20,111 bases of DNA from positions 1 through 20,111 of the forward strand of contig JBHJMP010001259.1 in the NCBI GenBank assembly GCA_043381765.1. The letters are read 5' to 3'. A model generated the notes under the pieces. That model was not told the origin of the DNA and searched no databases. It saw nothing but the letters and a program-made list of their open reading frames with translations. Position 1 is the stretch's first letter; each line of letters begins with the position of its first letter. Of the stretch, positions 1 through 10,086 are shown piece after piece. This DNA is from Collodictyon triciliatum (Eukaryota > CRuMs). The translations under genes were made by a program, and so were the position numbers.

Positions 1-57
1 TTTTTTTTCTTTTTTTTCTTTTTTTTCTTTTTTTTCTTTTTTTTCTTTTTTTCTTCT
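1..57. repeat. (TTTTTTTC)n microsatellite at left end
   Basis: The window opens inside a run of seven or eight T followed by C, repeated about seven times. The same unit closes the window at 19980-20111 in the same orientation. The simplest reading is that assembly stopped in low-complexity DNA at both ends. It is not a recognised telomeric repeat. Confidence 0.95.
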
Positions 58-1362
58 TGGGAAGCGCCTGCGATCGAATTGAAGAGACTTGTTTATTTTG
101 CTTGCGCAGCTTTGTGGTTGCGCGAATTTCCTTTAAGAGGGAATGTTGTAGAACAATCGTAGAATTATCTTTAATCTGGAAAATATTTTCACAACAAAAC
201 TGAAGTGCCAAACAACCTCAAACATCTAATGCAAATCAAGTTACTGATCAAATATTAAAATTTGATACAATTATACACGGTATGGATTCACAAGATGTGT
301 CATCCCAACCTAGTTGTAATCTTCGGCACCACACTCGTGCCCTGCGATATCACACCCAGCTCTAGCCTTGTGCAGCGAATCTGACGAACCGGATGGTCTT
401 GTGCGCACGGACAGCTGGGCGGAGTAAACAATAATACCACGTTTCCCTTTTATTCATGCGAGGGCCATACAGACAAAAAATGCGCATGTCAGATTATCCA
501 GAGCTCAGTACAAACTATTCTCAGCGCAGAATAACACTGACTCTTTTTTTATCTGAAATGTTTTTTCTTTGGTTAAAAAAATTGAATCAAATGGCTATGA
601 ACGATGCATGACCTGAACAACCTCCGAAAAATATTTGAATACGACAATACTAACTACCGTCAAATAGAACGAAATTAGGAGATGCTACATCAGATATAAC
701 ATAACAGTATTTACTTGAAATTGAAGTAGTTTTTTTTTTTTTTTAACAAAATGAATATATGAATCGTTCTCAGAGAAATGAATTGCTTTAATACATCTGT
801 GTAGTTCATTTCTTGGATTTTCGACAACCTTGGGTCTCTCAAATTAACTTAAAATTATCAATCGTTAAAGGTCCTTATTGGTCATAGAAATGCAGCACCC
901 ACACTATTATAGCAGCGTTGCATGGGCATTGTATGTGTATTACGAAGAAAAGAAGCACACATCGTAATCTGAGGTTAACAATCATTCAAAATATTTTACA
1001 AGTGTTCTTGAGAGGCTAGAAATAAATTCATATCACAATATGGTCATATGTGGTCTGGCAGCTTATTTCCTGCGAAAGGAACTTATGGACTTCTTACTTT
1101 ACAAGGCGGCCAGTTTTGCTAAGAAATACAAAGTTTACATATTGACCTTGTTTGTATGCTCTGTTGTGGGATTTATCTGAACCAAGATGAAGGTATGCTC
1201 ACTTCTCTAATCTTGTCGCAAAACAATATATCGCGCTAGTAAGGCGAAGAATCAATCGAAATAACCAGCTGAATTTGGGCGATAGCATCTTTCCGCCTGT
1301 TCGCTGGGCAGCCGTGCCTAAAAGCTCCTATAATTATAGAATGATGTATGGCTTTTTTTTTT
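58..1362. other. Unassigned AT-rich interval, mostly without gene signal
   Basis: I see no recognisable protein, tRNA or rRNA here. A T homopolymer lies at about 730-744. The only notable coding hint is a short open frame at 1040-1180, listed separately. The sequence runs into a T homopolymer immediately before the assembly gap. Confidence 0.5.
1040..1180 (+). CDS. Possible 46-residue tail-anchored microprotein or terminal exon
   Basis: An ATG-to-TGA frame of 47 codons is present, and the same frame stays open upstream to about 968. The product has a polar and basic middle (AKKYKVY) followed by a C-terminal hydrophobic stretch of about 14 residues (ILTLFVCSVVGFI), the layout of a tail-anchored membrane peptide. 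A possible splice acceptor ending TGAG lies near 973, so this may instead be the last exon of a longer gene. No family is recognised. An open frame this short can arise by chance, so the call is tentative. Confidence 0.2.
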   Translation: MVICGLAAYFLRKELMDFLLYKAASFAKKYKVYILTLFVCSVVGFI

Positions 1363-1946
1363 NNNNNNNNNNNNNNNNNNNNNNNNNNNNNNNNNNNNNN
1401 NNNNNNNNNNNNNNNNNNNNNNNNNNNNNNNNNNNNNNNNNNNNNNNNNNNNNNNNNNNNNNNNNNNNNNNNNNNNNNNNNNNNNNNNNNNNNNNNNNNN
1501 NNNNNNNNNNNNNNNNNNNNNNNNNNNNNNNNNNNNNNNNNNNNNNNNNNNNNNNNNNNNNNNNNNNNNNNNNNNNNNNNNNNNNNNNNNNNNNNNNNNN
1601 NNNNNNNNNNNNNNNNNNNNNNNNNNNNNNNNNNNNNNNNNNNNNNNNNNNNNNNNNNNNNNNNNNNNNNNNNNNNNNNNNNNNNNNNNNNNNNNNNNNN
1701 NNNNNNNNNNNNNNNNNNNNNNNNNNNNNNNNNNNNNNNNNNNNNNNNNNNNNNNNNNNNNNNNNNNNNNNNNNNNNNNNNNNNNNNNNNNNNNNNNNNN
1801 NNNNNNNNNNNNNNNNNNNNNNNNNNNNNNNNNNNNNNNNNNNNNNNNNNNNNNNNNNNNNNNNNNNNNNNNNNNNNNNNNNNNNNNNNNNNNNNNNNNN
1901 NNNNNNNNNNNNNNNNNNNNNNNNNNNNNNNNNNNNNNNNNNNNNN
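1363..1946. other. Assembly gap (584 N)
   Basis: This is a run of undetermined bases flanked by a T homopolymer on the left and an AG dinucleotide repeat on the right. Its true length is unknown. Any open frame crossing it is meaningless. Confidence 1.
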
Positions 1947-1973
1947 AGAGAGAGAGAGAGAGAGAGAGAGAGA
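1947..1973. repeat. (AG)n dinucleotide repeat
   Basis: About thirteen AG units directly border the assembly gap. With the T homopolymer on the other side, this suggests that the gap is a collapsed simple-sequence region. Confidence 0.95.
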
Positions 1974-2257
1974 CCATAAATACGGCGCAGTTTGCGCGTT
2001 TAATAAAGGTATAATTTGTTTGGCTTTTGAGTTTCGGTCTTATTCTTTGCCCGTACTCCCTCTGTCTTTTGTACCTGTCTTTCTGCAGTTTGAGCATGGC
2101 TTCGCCCGCCTCAGCATCGAGTGTCATATTGGCCGAGAGATCTTTCCGCCTCGAAGGCCCAAGCTACCCCTCTCCTTCTGTGTTCGGTCGCATTGTGCGT
2201 GGCTTGTTTTGATGCACGTCGCTTACTTTCTTAGGCCACGGAAAAGATCGTGCAACT
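1974..2257 (+). promoter_or_regulatory. 5' region of the TORTIFOLIA1-like gene with possible uORF
   Basis: This is the stretch immediately upstream of the chosen start at 2258. It contains a short frame at 2096-2212 (38 codons, starting MASPASASS) that ends before the main start. It could be an upstream ORF in the 5' UTR or a leftover of an alternative first exon. A pyrimidine-rich stretch ending in TTAG at about 2230-2233 could be a splice acceptor for a 5'-UTR intron. No TATA-like element could be assigned with confidence. Confidence 0.35.
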
Positions 2258-4482
2258 ATGAACCAGCGTCGGCCTTCGTCTGTGCCCCAGTCTCGTCGGT
2301 CTTCCCTAGGTTATTTCCTTTTTTTTCTTTTATTCTTTTATTCTTTTCTTTTATTCTTTTTTTTATTCTTTTCTTTTATTCTTTTCTTTTATTCTTTTTT
2401 ATTATTTTTTATTCTTTTTTTTTTATTCTTTTCTTTTATTCTTTTCTTTTATTCTTTCGTTTTACTTATCTTACTTTTCTTACTTTTATGATTTCAGGGT
2501 CGGACTGGTCGGCCCAGGCCAGCACACAGTCTGCCCTCAGCTCGTCAACCTCGCCATTCAGTACCTCACCAAACAGCGGTGCCTCTGTTGTCGCGTCCGC
2601 AGTGAATGCAAATACGCCAGTGATTCGCAGCTCTGCGCGGCCAATGCGCGAACGTGAGAATGCCCAACTGAGACAAGCGATTCTTTCATCTCTGACGAGA
2701 CTCAATGACCGCGATACGCTTAGAAAAGCTGTAGATGAGCTGAACAGAATCGCCGAAGGCGTTGATGCGGATGGACTGTCTCTTTATCTTGTTTGTTGAT
2801 GGTTGATTTATATGTCTGTTGCCTGTGGTGGTATTATCTTTTCTTTATATCTGAGCATGTATGCCACAATTTCATGGTCTTGTCTTTTCATTCAGCTTAT
2901 TTCCGTGAATATTGCGACGCAGAATTGTTTATACGACTCGACAGACGAGAACAACCGAGCAGTTGTTCGTAAAGAGGTTGTTCGCATCTTCGCCACTCTT
3001 GTTAAATTGCATCCACTCTTGATTGTTTCCTCGTTGTCAAAGATATTTGCAAAGTCATTGAAGCAGTTGAAGGTATCTTGAAATTCAGTTCAAACAGCAC
3101 AATATCATAATTAGATAAAAATGCTTCCAAAATTAAGTTGATATATTCGAAACAGAGCCCAAAATTACGATTTATTTTTATTAGCAACTCAGTCTCTGGA
3201 ATATGAATTCTTAGGATCAGGACACATCTCTCCGTGATGCAGCGGCAGAAACAATTGGTTGCATAGCGTCTAATATACAGGCTATTGAATATAATGAAGA
3301 AGAAGAAGACAGTCCGCTTGCATCAACCACACCAAGGGCATTATCCATGGCGTTTATGTATAGGAGCTTATTCGCGTTGTTTAACGAACAGGTTCACATA
3401 TCAATGCGGATAAATTTAAGATAAAGTTTTTTTTTTGGGAAAATATGCTGAATTAATATTTTCATGACTTGCAATCCTTTAAGTTTATATTTCCTAAAAG
3501 TATGTTCGTTACTTGCAAAGAATAAAAATCAGCAAATCGGTGCAGCTTGCGCTTTGAGGAAAGTTGTTCAGAATAGTGAGGCAACTGTGGCTTCTGCCTT
3601 ACCGATGTTGAGCCCACGACTTGTAAAACTAACGACACAACCCACATGTCTCGCTCGACCTCAAATAGTTCAAGTAGCGACCACCTTAATCGAAGTACTA
3701 AAATTTCATTTAATTATATACTTTTGATTGATGATTTTGTCGTGGGAAAATGCGTATTGGGCAAATTTGTGCTCATATTCCTTTTCTTTTTGTTTGATTT
3801 GTCACTCAGTTTTATTCCTTTTTTTTATTCACAAGTCATAATGATAATTTTATTCAAATCTCCATCTAATGATACCTCCCTTCTTTGTCTATGTCTATAT
3901 ATGTGTAGGTAAGCGGAGACTCAATATCGCCTTATTTAAACTCTTTGATTGGCTCGTTTATCGAATCAATATCTTCTGGTGAATGGTCCCTCAGAAAATC
4001 TGCTGCTGAGGTTCTTTGCTATCTTAATAACCATGATCCATTTCGCTCTTACACTACGTTTCCTACAAATGTAATGTGAATCATACACAGTCCTTCCTTT
4101 CTGACTCTATATACTTTTCTTGATGTTTTATGAACATGTGCTCTGAACGCGTTTCAAATAGGCCCTAGGAACATGTGCTCTAAAATTACAATCTCAAATG
4201 AATCAATACAGGCCGCCCATCATGGCTGCTTTAGATAAGGCCAGATTCGATAAAGTAGAGTACTTTTGCTTTCTCATGTAGTATCTCATTTTATGTCGAA
4301 CCTATATTCTTTTCTGAGAGAATGAACCCCCAGATAAAGCCTGTTCGGGATGCTGTTGCGGAGGCTATCGAAATATACCGTTCAACAGATGAAATTCAAG
4401 AGGCATATCCATTATCATCGACGCGTGGAACTTCTTCGGGTGCAAATGATACAACGAGACATAATATACCTCGCCTTGGTAA

Positions 4483-4533
<51 letters not shown>

Positions 4534-6630
4534 TCAAAATTCATCGCTTTATGGGAAAATTGAAAAGAAAAGGGAAAAAAGAAGGGAAACTGCCGAGTTC
4601 ACATTTCCTTTTCTTTTTTTTTATCATAGAGATATCTGCCATTAGAAGACAAGTCGATGAAACGCGTATCTAAAAATATTTGTTATTTAGTAGTTTTCAT
4701 GATGTTTTGCTTTAGTTTAGATGTGTATTGTTTATATGGATAAATGTATTAAATATCTTAAATTTTCGCAGACTTTGTTGCGATGGTTGGCGATTCTTTG
4801 GCAAATCCCCCGTAAAATTAACTATTCAAAAAATTAGCAAAACTTTGATTGTTAAATACGTAATAATGAGTATAATTACTTTTTAATATTACCACCTCCA
4901 TAGAACTATATACTCTGACCATAGCGTTGATTCTGAGTCTCCTTCGCCAGTATCTTCCTATGGCGCAACTCCCTCTGCATTTAATGATATGTATGCAAAA
5001 ATTCAGAGCATCGCAGAGGTGAGCTTTACCCGAAAGTTTTGAAAAGAATTGAGCCGAACTTGTCATATTTAACAATCAGCTGTTCACTCATGTCGATATG
5101 AAATCAGCAACAAGTATTTTTTATGGAAAGCATGAGCGAATTGAAGGCCTTCTTGCAATCCTCCATGGATACATTTGGGACAAGACTATGCAGATTAGAA
5201 CAGAGAATTGATGTGTGTTATTATTCTTTGAATTTTGGATGAATTGAATGTACCGTTCCGATTGCCCAGTTCTGATTTAATTTGTGTATCGCATAGTCCA
5301 TCGAAAAGGCAAATCGAATTGTGCGTCATGAATACGCAGTCGCCCCAAAAGATACTTTGCTTGAACCGGCAACTGGTCCTTCTAACATATCTGTTGAGAA
5401 TGTGTGCATCACACCACCAAAGTCAAGTTTGCAGTTTCTTTTGTTCTTTTGTTCTTTTGTTCTTTTGTTCTTTTGTTCTTTTGTTCTTTTGTTCTTTTGT
5501 TCTTTAATTCTTTTGTTCTTTAATTCTTTTGTTCTTTTGTTCTTTTGTTCTTTTGTTCTTTTGTTCTTTTGTTCTTTTGTTCTTTTGTTCTTTTGTTCTT
5601 TTGTTCTTTTGTTCTTTTGTTCTTTTGTTCTTTTGTTCCTTTGTTCCTTTGTTCCTTTGTTCTTTTGTTCCTTTGTTCCTTTGTTCCTTTGTTCCTTTGT
5701 TCCTTTGTTCCTTTGTCTTTTTATAATGGCTATCTCCCTAAATAATCCAGACGGTAATACGACAACTGAGGTGACCGTTCCATCCCCTGATGAATCTCTC
5801 TTGGGTGCTCTACAGGATGGGAATGTAGAAAAAATCGACGCTTACCTATCCTTGCCAGGTTTTTGAGAGTTTAAAACATGGAATCGCACATTATGCGATA
5901 TGCGACCAGAATCATACATGTTCGCATAAATTTTCAAAACCTTGATAACCCTGTGCTATATTTTCATAATGGGTTCTGGCCAAACTCTTTCTAGGCCGTA
6001 ATGTAAACAAAATTCCAACATCCGTTTCGTCCAGAATAATTCAGCTATGTATACGCTTCCTGCAAGAAGGGAGATATCAAGGTAGGTTGATGGGCCACAT
6101 GAGACACACTATTTGATAACTTTTTTTTCTTGTGACCTAGACGAAATAAAATTACATTAACACATACAAATTACTTGGTCTACAGACTCGGCCACCCTTT
6201 GGATTAAGCGCTTTGTTGACCACCGATATCCCTTTTCATTGCAAGAAAAAAATGAACTGACAAAGGTTTCTATCTGCCCTTTTTTTTTTCCTAAAAAAAA
6301 AAGAAAAAGAAAAAAAAGAAACATCGCCACCTTCAGCTGTTTTATAAAACTTCGATATAATTAAGAAATAATCAACTATGACAGACCCCCACCACAAAAA
6401 AAAAATCCCAGAGAATATCTTACGATAGATAAAGTAATTGCTGCTTATATAAAGATGTTGCCAAAGTACTGTCGAACTAACAGTCCCTTTCCTATTAGAT
6501 CTTTCGGCAGTCCTCCATGCTTTCGACGTCGTATGGAGTGGAGGCCACACGGATATATGCAATACTACTGCGGTACTCATACGACGCAAGTGCAGCAAAG
6601 ATTTCTCTCTTAGACGACGGTCAGGGCTGA
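2258..6630 (+). CDS. TORTIFOLIA1/SPIRAL2-like HEAT-repeat microtubule-associated protein
   Basis: Hand-built model of 17 exons: 2258-2309, 2498-2790, 2923-3072, 3215-3391, 3521-3694, 3909-4070, 4162-4254, 4334-4478, 4630-4665, 4772-4811, 4904-5018, 5108-5212, 5297-5426, 5751-5858, 5995-6081, 6186-6265, 6499-6630. They join in phase to 692 residues ending in TGA. Residues 1-70 are Ser/Arg-rich. HEAT/TOG-like repeats span about 72-390, with family signatures LNDRDT near 85 and FDKIKPVRDAVAEAI at 364-378. A coiled coil lies at about 480-522. The C-terminal helical domain (about 572-692) aligns with the plant family's C-terminus, including the segment around RFLQEGRYQDSATLWIKRFV. Family members bind microtubules and stabilise minus ends in plant cortical arrays; that role here is inferred. 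The protein is shorter than Arabidopsis TORTIFOLIA1. The start is the first ATG whose frame splices in phase to exon 2. Weakest junctions: the exon 9 and exon 13 donors. Confidence 0.88.
2316..2458 (+). repeat. (TTTTATTC)n octamer repeat in intron 1
   Basis: TTTTATTC units, with some expanded T tracts, fill intron 1 (2310-2497) of the TORTIFOLIA1-like gene and end shortly before the acceptor ATTTCAG at 2491-2497. The repeat therefore doubles as a very long polypyrimidine tract. Its 8-nt period makes several frames open and gives spurious Phe/Leu/Ser-rich reading frames. Confidence 0.93.
4483..4533. repeat. (AAT)n trinucleotide repeat in intron 8
   Basis: About sixteen AAT/ATA units begin just after the exon 8 donor (GTAAAA at 4479) of the TORTIFOLIA1-like gene. 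They read as poly-Ile in one frame but lie within the intron in the model. Confidence 0.95.
5438..5716 (+). repeat. (TTTTGTTC)n octamer repeat in intron 13
   Basis: More than thirty copies of TTTTGTTC, a few TTTAATTC variants early on, and a 3' block where the unit is mostly CTTTGTTC. The repeat occupies most of intron 13 (5427-5750) of the TORTIFOLIA1-like gene. All forward frames are open through it and encode Phe/Leu/Cys/Ser/Val-rich sequence. The intron is 324 nt long and stop-free in the frame of the flanking exons. Confidence 0.95.
6279..6325. repeat. T-run / A-rich low-complexity tract in intron 16
   Basis: A run of T is followed within a few bases by a long A/G purine tract, inside the last intron of the TORTIFOLIA1-like gene. 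The two halves could pair as a weak hairpin. I see no further signal. Confidence 0.8.
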
Positions 6631-6792
6631 ACTGCATTCGCCTGACAGCACGGCGGAGTTCATATAGAATGAAATTTTATAGCCTTATCCACATCGCGGA
6701 ATCAATATGGAAACAATTAACCAATGCACCAAAACTCAAAATCCTTTTTTCTTTAATGTCAAGCTTTGTTTCATTTCGCTTCGCTCGCTTCA

Positions 6793-6825
<33 letters not shown>

Positions 6826-6859
6826 AAAAAAAAAGTTGTCTTGAGTTGTCTTTAAAGCC
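6631..6859. terminator. Tail-to-tail intergenic region with (TTTTG)n
   Basis: This 229-nt stretch separates the stop codons of two convergent genes, so it must hold both 3' UTRs. It contains TTTTG repeats (about 6795-6822) followed by a T run and a run of about 12 A. No canonical AATAAA is placed obviously for either gene. Assignment as a shared 3'-end region follows from gene orientation, not from a motif. Confidence 0.5.
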
Positions 6860-9344
6860 CTAGTGGATACCCCCTTCATCTCCACAACCAGGAACGGTCA
6901 AATCACCACGCGATGTGACCATCACAGAATTGTTAAAGTGGGCCAAACCGACTACACCGAATGAAAATCAATCAGTTCATACATGTAAGCAGGGACAAGA
7001 ACTATATAAAAAAATAATCAAGCAGAATACATGTAGAGAAGAGGTTTGCTCACCTCGCGATTTGAGCGACGGGACAACTTTCTGCCAAACTTTTGAGCTC
7101 AATGTCTTTGCAGGGTTGCTAGAGGGTTGTCCGCCCTGTTCGATGTAAATGATTTTACTAAAGCGTTTCATTTCATTGTTGCAGCACTTTTTGCTGTTTG
7201 TCTCAGATAATTGCGTGCCTTCAAGAAGACTCTGTCCCCAATCGCGCTCCCTTCGGGCGGAGTGACCAGACAGACTTTGCCGCTGGCCGGGTCTGTTCCA
7301 GCAAGAAGCATGGCCTAATGAGTGCAGGCGATAAATTGACACAGGAGGAGATGGTATGGAGCGGCAGTAAATGGGCCTTCACAGTTGAATTATTGTTTGT
7401 GTGCGAATACAAAAAAAGAATTCAATGTCAAAAGCTGATTACTTCGCTCGCAATGCCGCGGAGTTTGGCAGGTTTTAGGTTCAAACTACAATGACGAAGA
7501 AAAAGCATGGTTTTCAGATTGACAGCTCGTTGAAAAAGAAATATACATGGCTCTTTGCCTTTGTATAATGGAAGTGTAATATATGTATATATACTGACAG
7601 AGAAAGGGGAATAACATATGCTTCGGTTGTTTTTCTGGTAAGCATTCATCATTTGTAATTGTCTGTCTTTTTTTTTTTTAATAAAAAGGAAATCTAATAT
7701 TGTTGAATGCATTTAGCTTCATACATAGTGACAATTAATCTGTCCTGAAGTTCTTCGGCTTTGTAGTGGCTAGTTTCATTGCATTTGTTTATCATTAGAT
7801 GGTTCGTCATGCCGCAACAAAATACAGACAGACATGCAACCTTTCGGAGAGACAAAACACTTGAATGAAATATTATTAGAGGGGTGATGGAACTTACGCG
7901 ACGATTCCGGAAACCAGTGTTCGGACTTCACCGTGGGACACTTTGACTTTGCAAACATAAAGGGTGTCGGCATCAGGATGGCGACTCACCTCAACTATTT
8001 GAGATACCTGAAATATCCCCGCACATATCAGAATTATTTCATGAACGAAAAATTAATGTTGTGATAGAATGCATTTTGCATCTATTTGCAGTTCAATCTC
8101 ATTTTTCTTGCATCTTCTTTTCGTCTCAACATATAACACCGTTTATGCCATACTCTACACAATCTTTTTCATTTCAAGAATTATGCTTGATATGTTATAT
8201 TCATAATCAGAAAAGGATTCTCATAAATGATCTATTTTCTTCACCAAAGTTTGAGTAAAGATATACTTGCAGGAACGCTTGGGCAAAATCATCATTTGTG
8301 GCAACTTCAGTCGGCGATGCTTGCGCAGATGCAGTAGTGGCCGCTGCTGGTGCCGCTTTTTCGACGGCTTTTTCTTCAGCCTTTTCCTTGGGCTTTTCGG
8401 CTGCTTTCTGTGGCTGCTTGGGCTCTTCCTTCTTTGCTTCTTCGCCGGACTTGGACGGGGGCGGTGGAAGCGGCTTCAGCTCAAATGCGGGTCTCAGATT
8501 TGCAGGAACCTGGTATAATAAGTAGTTGAGGGCAATTCTACCAAAGATAATCCAACGCAAATAATAACGCAGGGACAGCCAAGAATCTGGTGGAAGTGTG
8601 CTATGAAAAAAGAATGAAAATGGTATGCCAGTATGATTATGAATTGATTTTTATGGACAAGAGAGGGTCGTGAATTGGTTCTGAAATATCCTTTACGTGT
8701 GCTGACATAAGAAATATCATTTGGTGTTATATATTGAGTAATCAGGGGAAAAAGTAAAAATAAAACAAAAATTATGTACTGTAGAAAAGCAACTTGGGCA
8801 GCGATGTTCGAACGGCTTCATCATGCGGTAATTACAGCCAGGGGTTTGGCAAGGAACCTAAACATGTTAAAATATACATAACCCGAATGCTACAATATGA
8901 AGGGTAGGTGGTAATCATAATATCCCTCTTATTGGTTAGATATAGCGTCCACATAATGTAACCTTGAAGCAGTTTTTGCTCTTTTTAAGGTCGTGCAAAG
9001 CCCAAATATCTTCGGGATCGACGTGCCACGGATTCACGCCAAGTTGGTTTTCTAGAGACGTGATCATTTCGTCCACTCTTTCGATCGCTTTAGCTGTTGC
9101 AAATGAAAAGAAAAAGAAAAAGAAAGGAGTATGTGACTCGCGAAGCACTTCAACAAACTGTATCTGATTCGTGGGATCATGTAGATGTGAGGTGAAGCGA
9201 GAGGAAAAGGGAAAAGGCTTACTTTATCCTGGAATTATGCAACCAAAAAAGAAACAGAAAACAGAAAACAGGATAGGAATGCTTGGGGCTTTGAGTCTCC
9301 AAGGCTCGGAATAGGCCGGTAAATAGTGACTTACCAAGTGCCAT
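6860..9344 (-). CDS. AIMP1/Arc1-type tRNA-binding protein with C-terminal EMAPII domain
   Basis: Model of 10 exons on the minus strand: 9344-9335, 9093-8953, 8815-8780, 8586-8267, 8007-7898, 7769-7725, 7485-7443, 7314-7219, 7135-7054, 6951-6860. They give 324 residues ending in TAG. Residues 1-80 are helical and possibly GST-C-like. Residues 85-165 form a Pro/Lys/Ala/Glu-rich linker. Residues 170-324 form the tRNA-binding EMAPII domain, with VSQIVEVSRHPDADTLYVCK at the OB-fold start, then KPAKLRGIASEAML, PPEGSAIGDRVF, and a C-terminal GGIH. Such proteins bind tRNA and hold aminoacyl-tRNA synthetases in cytosolic complexes. No HIGH or KMSKS synthetase motif is seen, so it is a cofactor rather than an enzyme. 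Exon 3 is the least certain. Intron 8 appears to use a GC donor. In-phase extra 5' exons (9368-9335 and 9533-9431) are possible. Confidence 0.88.
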
Positions 9345-9430
9345 GATTTTTGCAGAGTTTCCTGAAATCTAGAAAAAGAGAGGCAAATAATTGAGGAGGC
9401 GAAGCATGCATAAGACGATGTTTTTCATAC

Positions 9431-9533
9431 CATACAGGCTCTTGTGTCTGAAATCAGACGCTGTTTCTGGCTTCTAAAAGGGCGCTGTACTTTCTGGCGA
9501 AGCCGCTTAGATGCTATGCCAGAAGCGAAACGC
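9431..9533 (-). other. Possible extra 5' exon of the AIMP1/Arc1-type gene
   Basis: Upstream of the chosen start at 9344, the frame stays open back to an acceptor (CTTTTTCTAG) that would start an exon at 9368. A donor ATG|GTATGA at 9431 and an acceptor TGTGCTGCAG before 9533 define a further 103-nt exon that joins in phase. It would add an Arg/Lys/Gln-rich, Ser-containing peptide resembling an organelle-targeting or RNA-binding extension. It could instead be 5' UTR, with translation starting at the ATG at 9433-9431 or at 9344. Confidence 0.35.
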
Positions 9534-10055
9534 CTGCAGCACAAGAGCAGATTATTCTGTGGCCATCGAACTTCCAGATATGAATGTATACAATCCACAA
9601 ATGTGCAAAATTTGAGAAATTTACGTACTGGCTGAAATTATTCGGTCTTCCTTTTGCAAAAGAAAACAAAAACACGGTTTCAGTAATATGAAGATTTTTA
9701 CAGCGGATAACGCAAAAGATGATGTTTAAGTGGGTTAATGAAATGAAAAAAAAAAAAATAAACATCCCTCGAATCGAGCTTGGCTACAGCAGCTGGCTGT
9801 TTTTGAAGGCGTTTGGAGTTGAAAGTATTATCCAATCCAAGGCCAGTATCTAAGAAGTTTTCTAGGATGCGGTGTTGGCCTACACGTTAATAAGCATAAG
9901 TTAATCTTGAGGCCTTGTTCTCATAGGCGACAGAGACCCAAGAGGCACATAAAATGTGTGAATAGTCTTTGCGTTCTTTTCGTGACATCAAGTTTAATGT
10001 ACCTTTCCAAGGCTTCGTTATTTGAAAAAGTGCAGGCATTATCCGAGTCAACACA
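9534..10055. other. Interval without confident genes
   Basis: Short open frames occur on both strands, but none shows a recognisable motif or a consistent exon series. A homopolymeric A tract lies at about 9745-9760. It lies between the AIMP1/Arc1-type gene and the NHL relic and may contain degraded flanks of that relic. Confidence 0.4.
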
Positions 10056-10086
10056 CAAAACAAGGATTCAAACATCTTAATTAACA

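Noticed and set aside
1348-2799. Long open frame of 483 codons crossing the N gap
   Set aside because: Most of it is undetermined bases and the rest is the intron 1 octamer repeat. Only its last part overlaps the true exon 2 of the TORTIFOLIA1-like gene.
5321-5866. Phe/Leu/Cys-rich protein encoded by the TTTTGTTC repeat
   Set aside because: The hydrophobic block is a translated microsatellite. Splicing at 5426/5751 removes it and joins the flanking exons in phase. Kept only as a retention hypothesis.
8267-8525. Plus-strand frames rich in Cys/Phe or Ala/Ser/Gly over 8267-8525
   Set aside because: They are antisense shadows of the Lys/Ala/Pro-rich linker exon of the AIMP1/Arc1-type gene.
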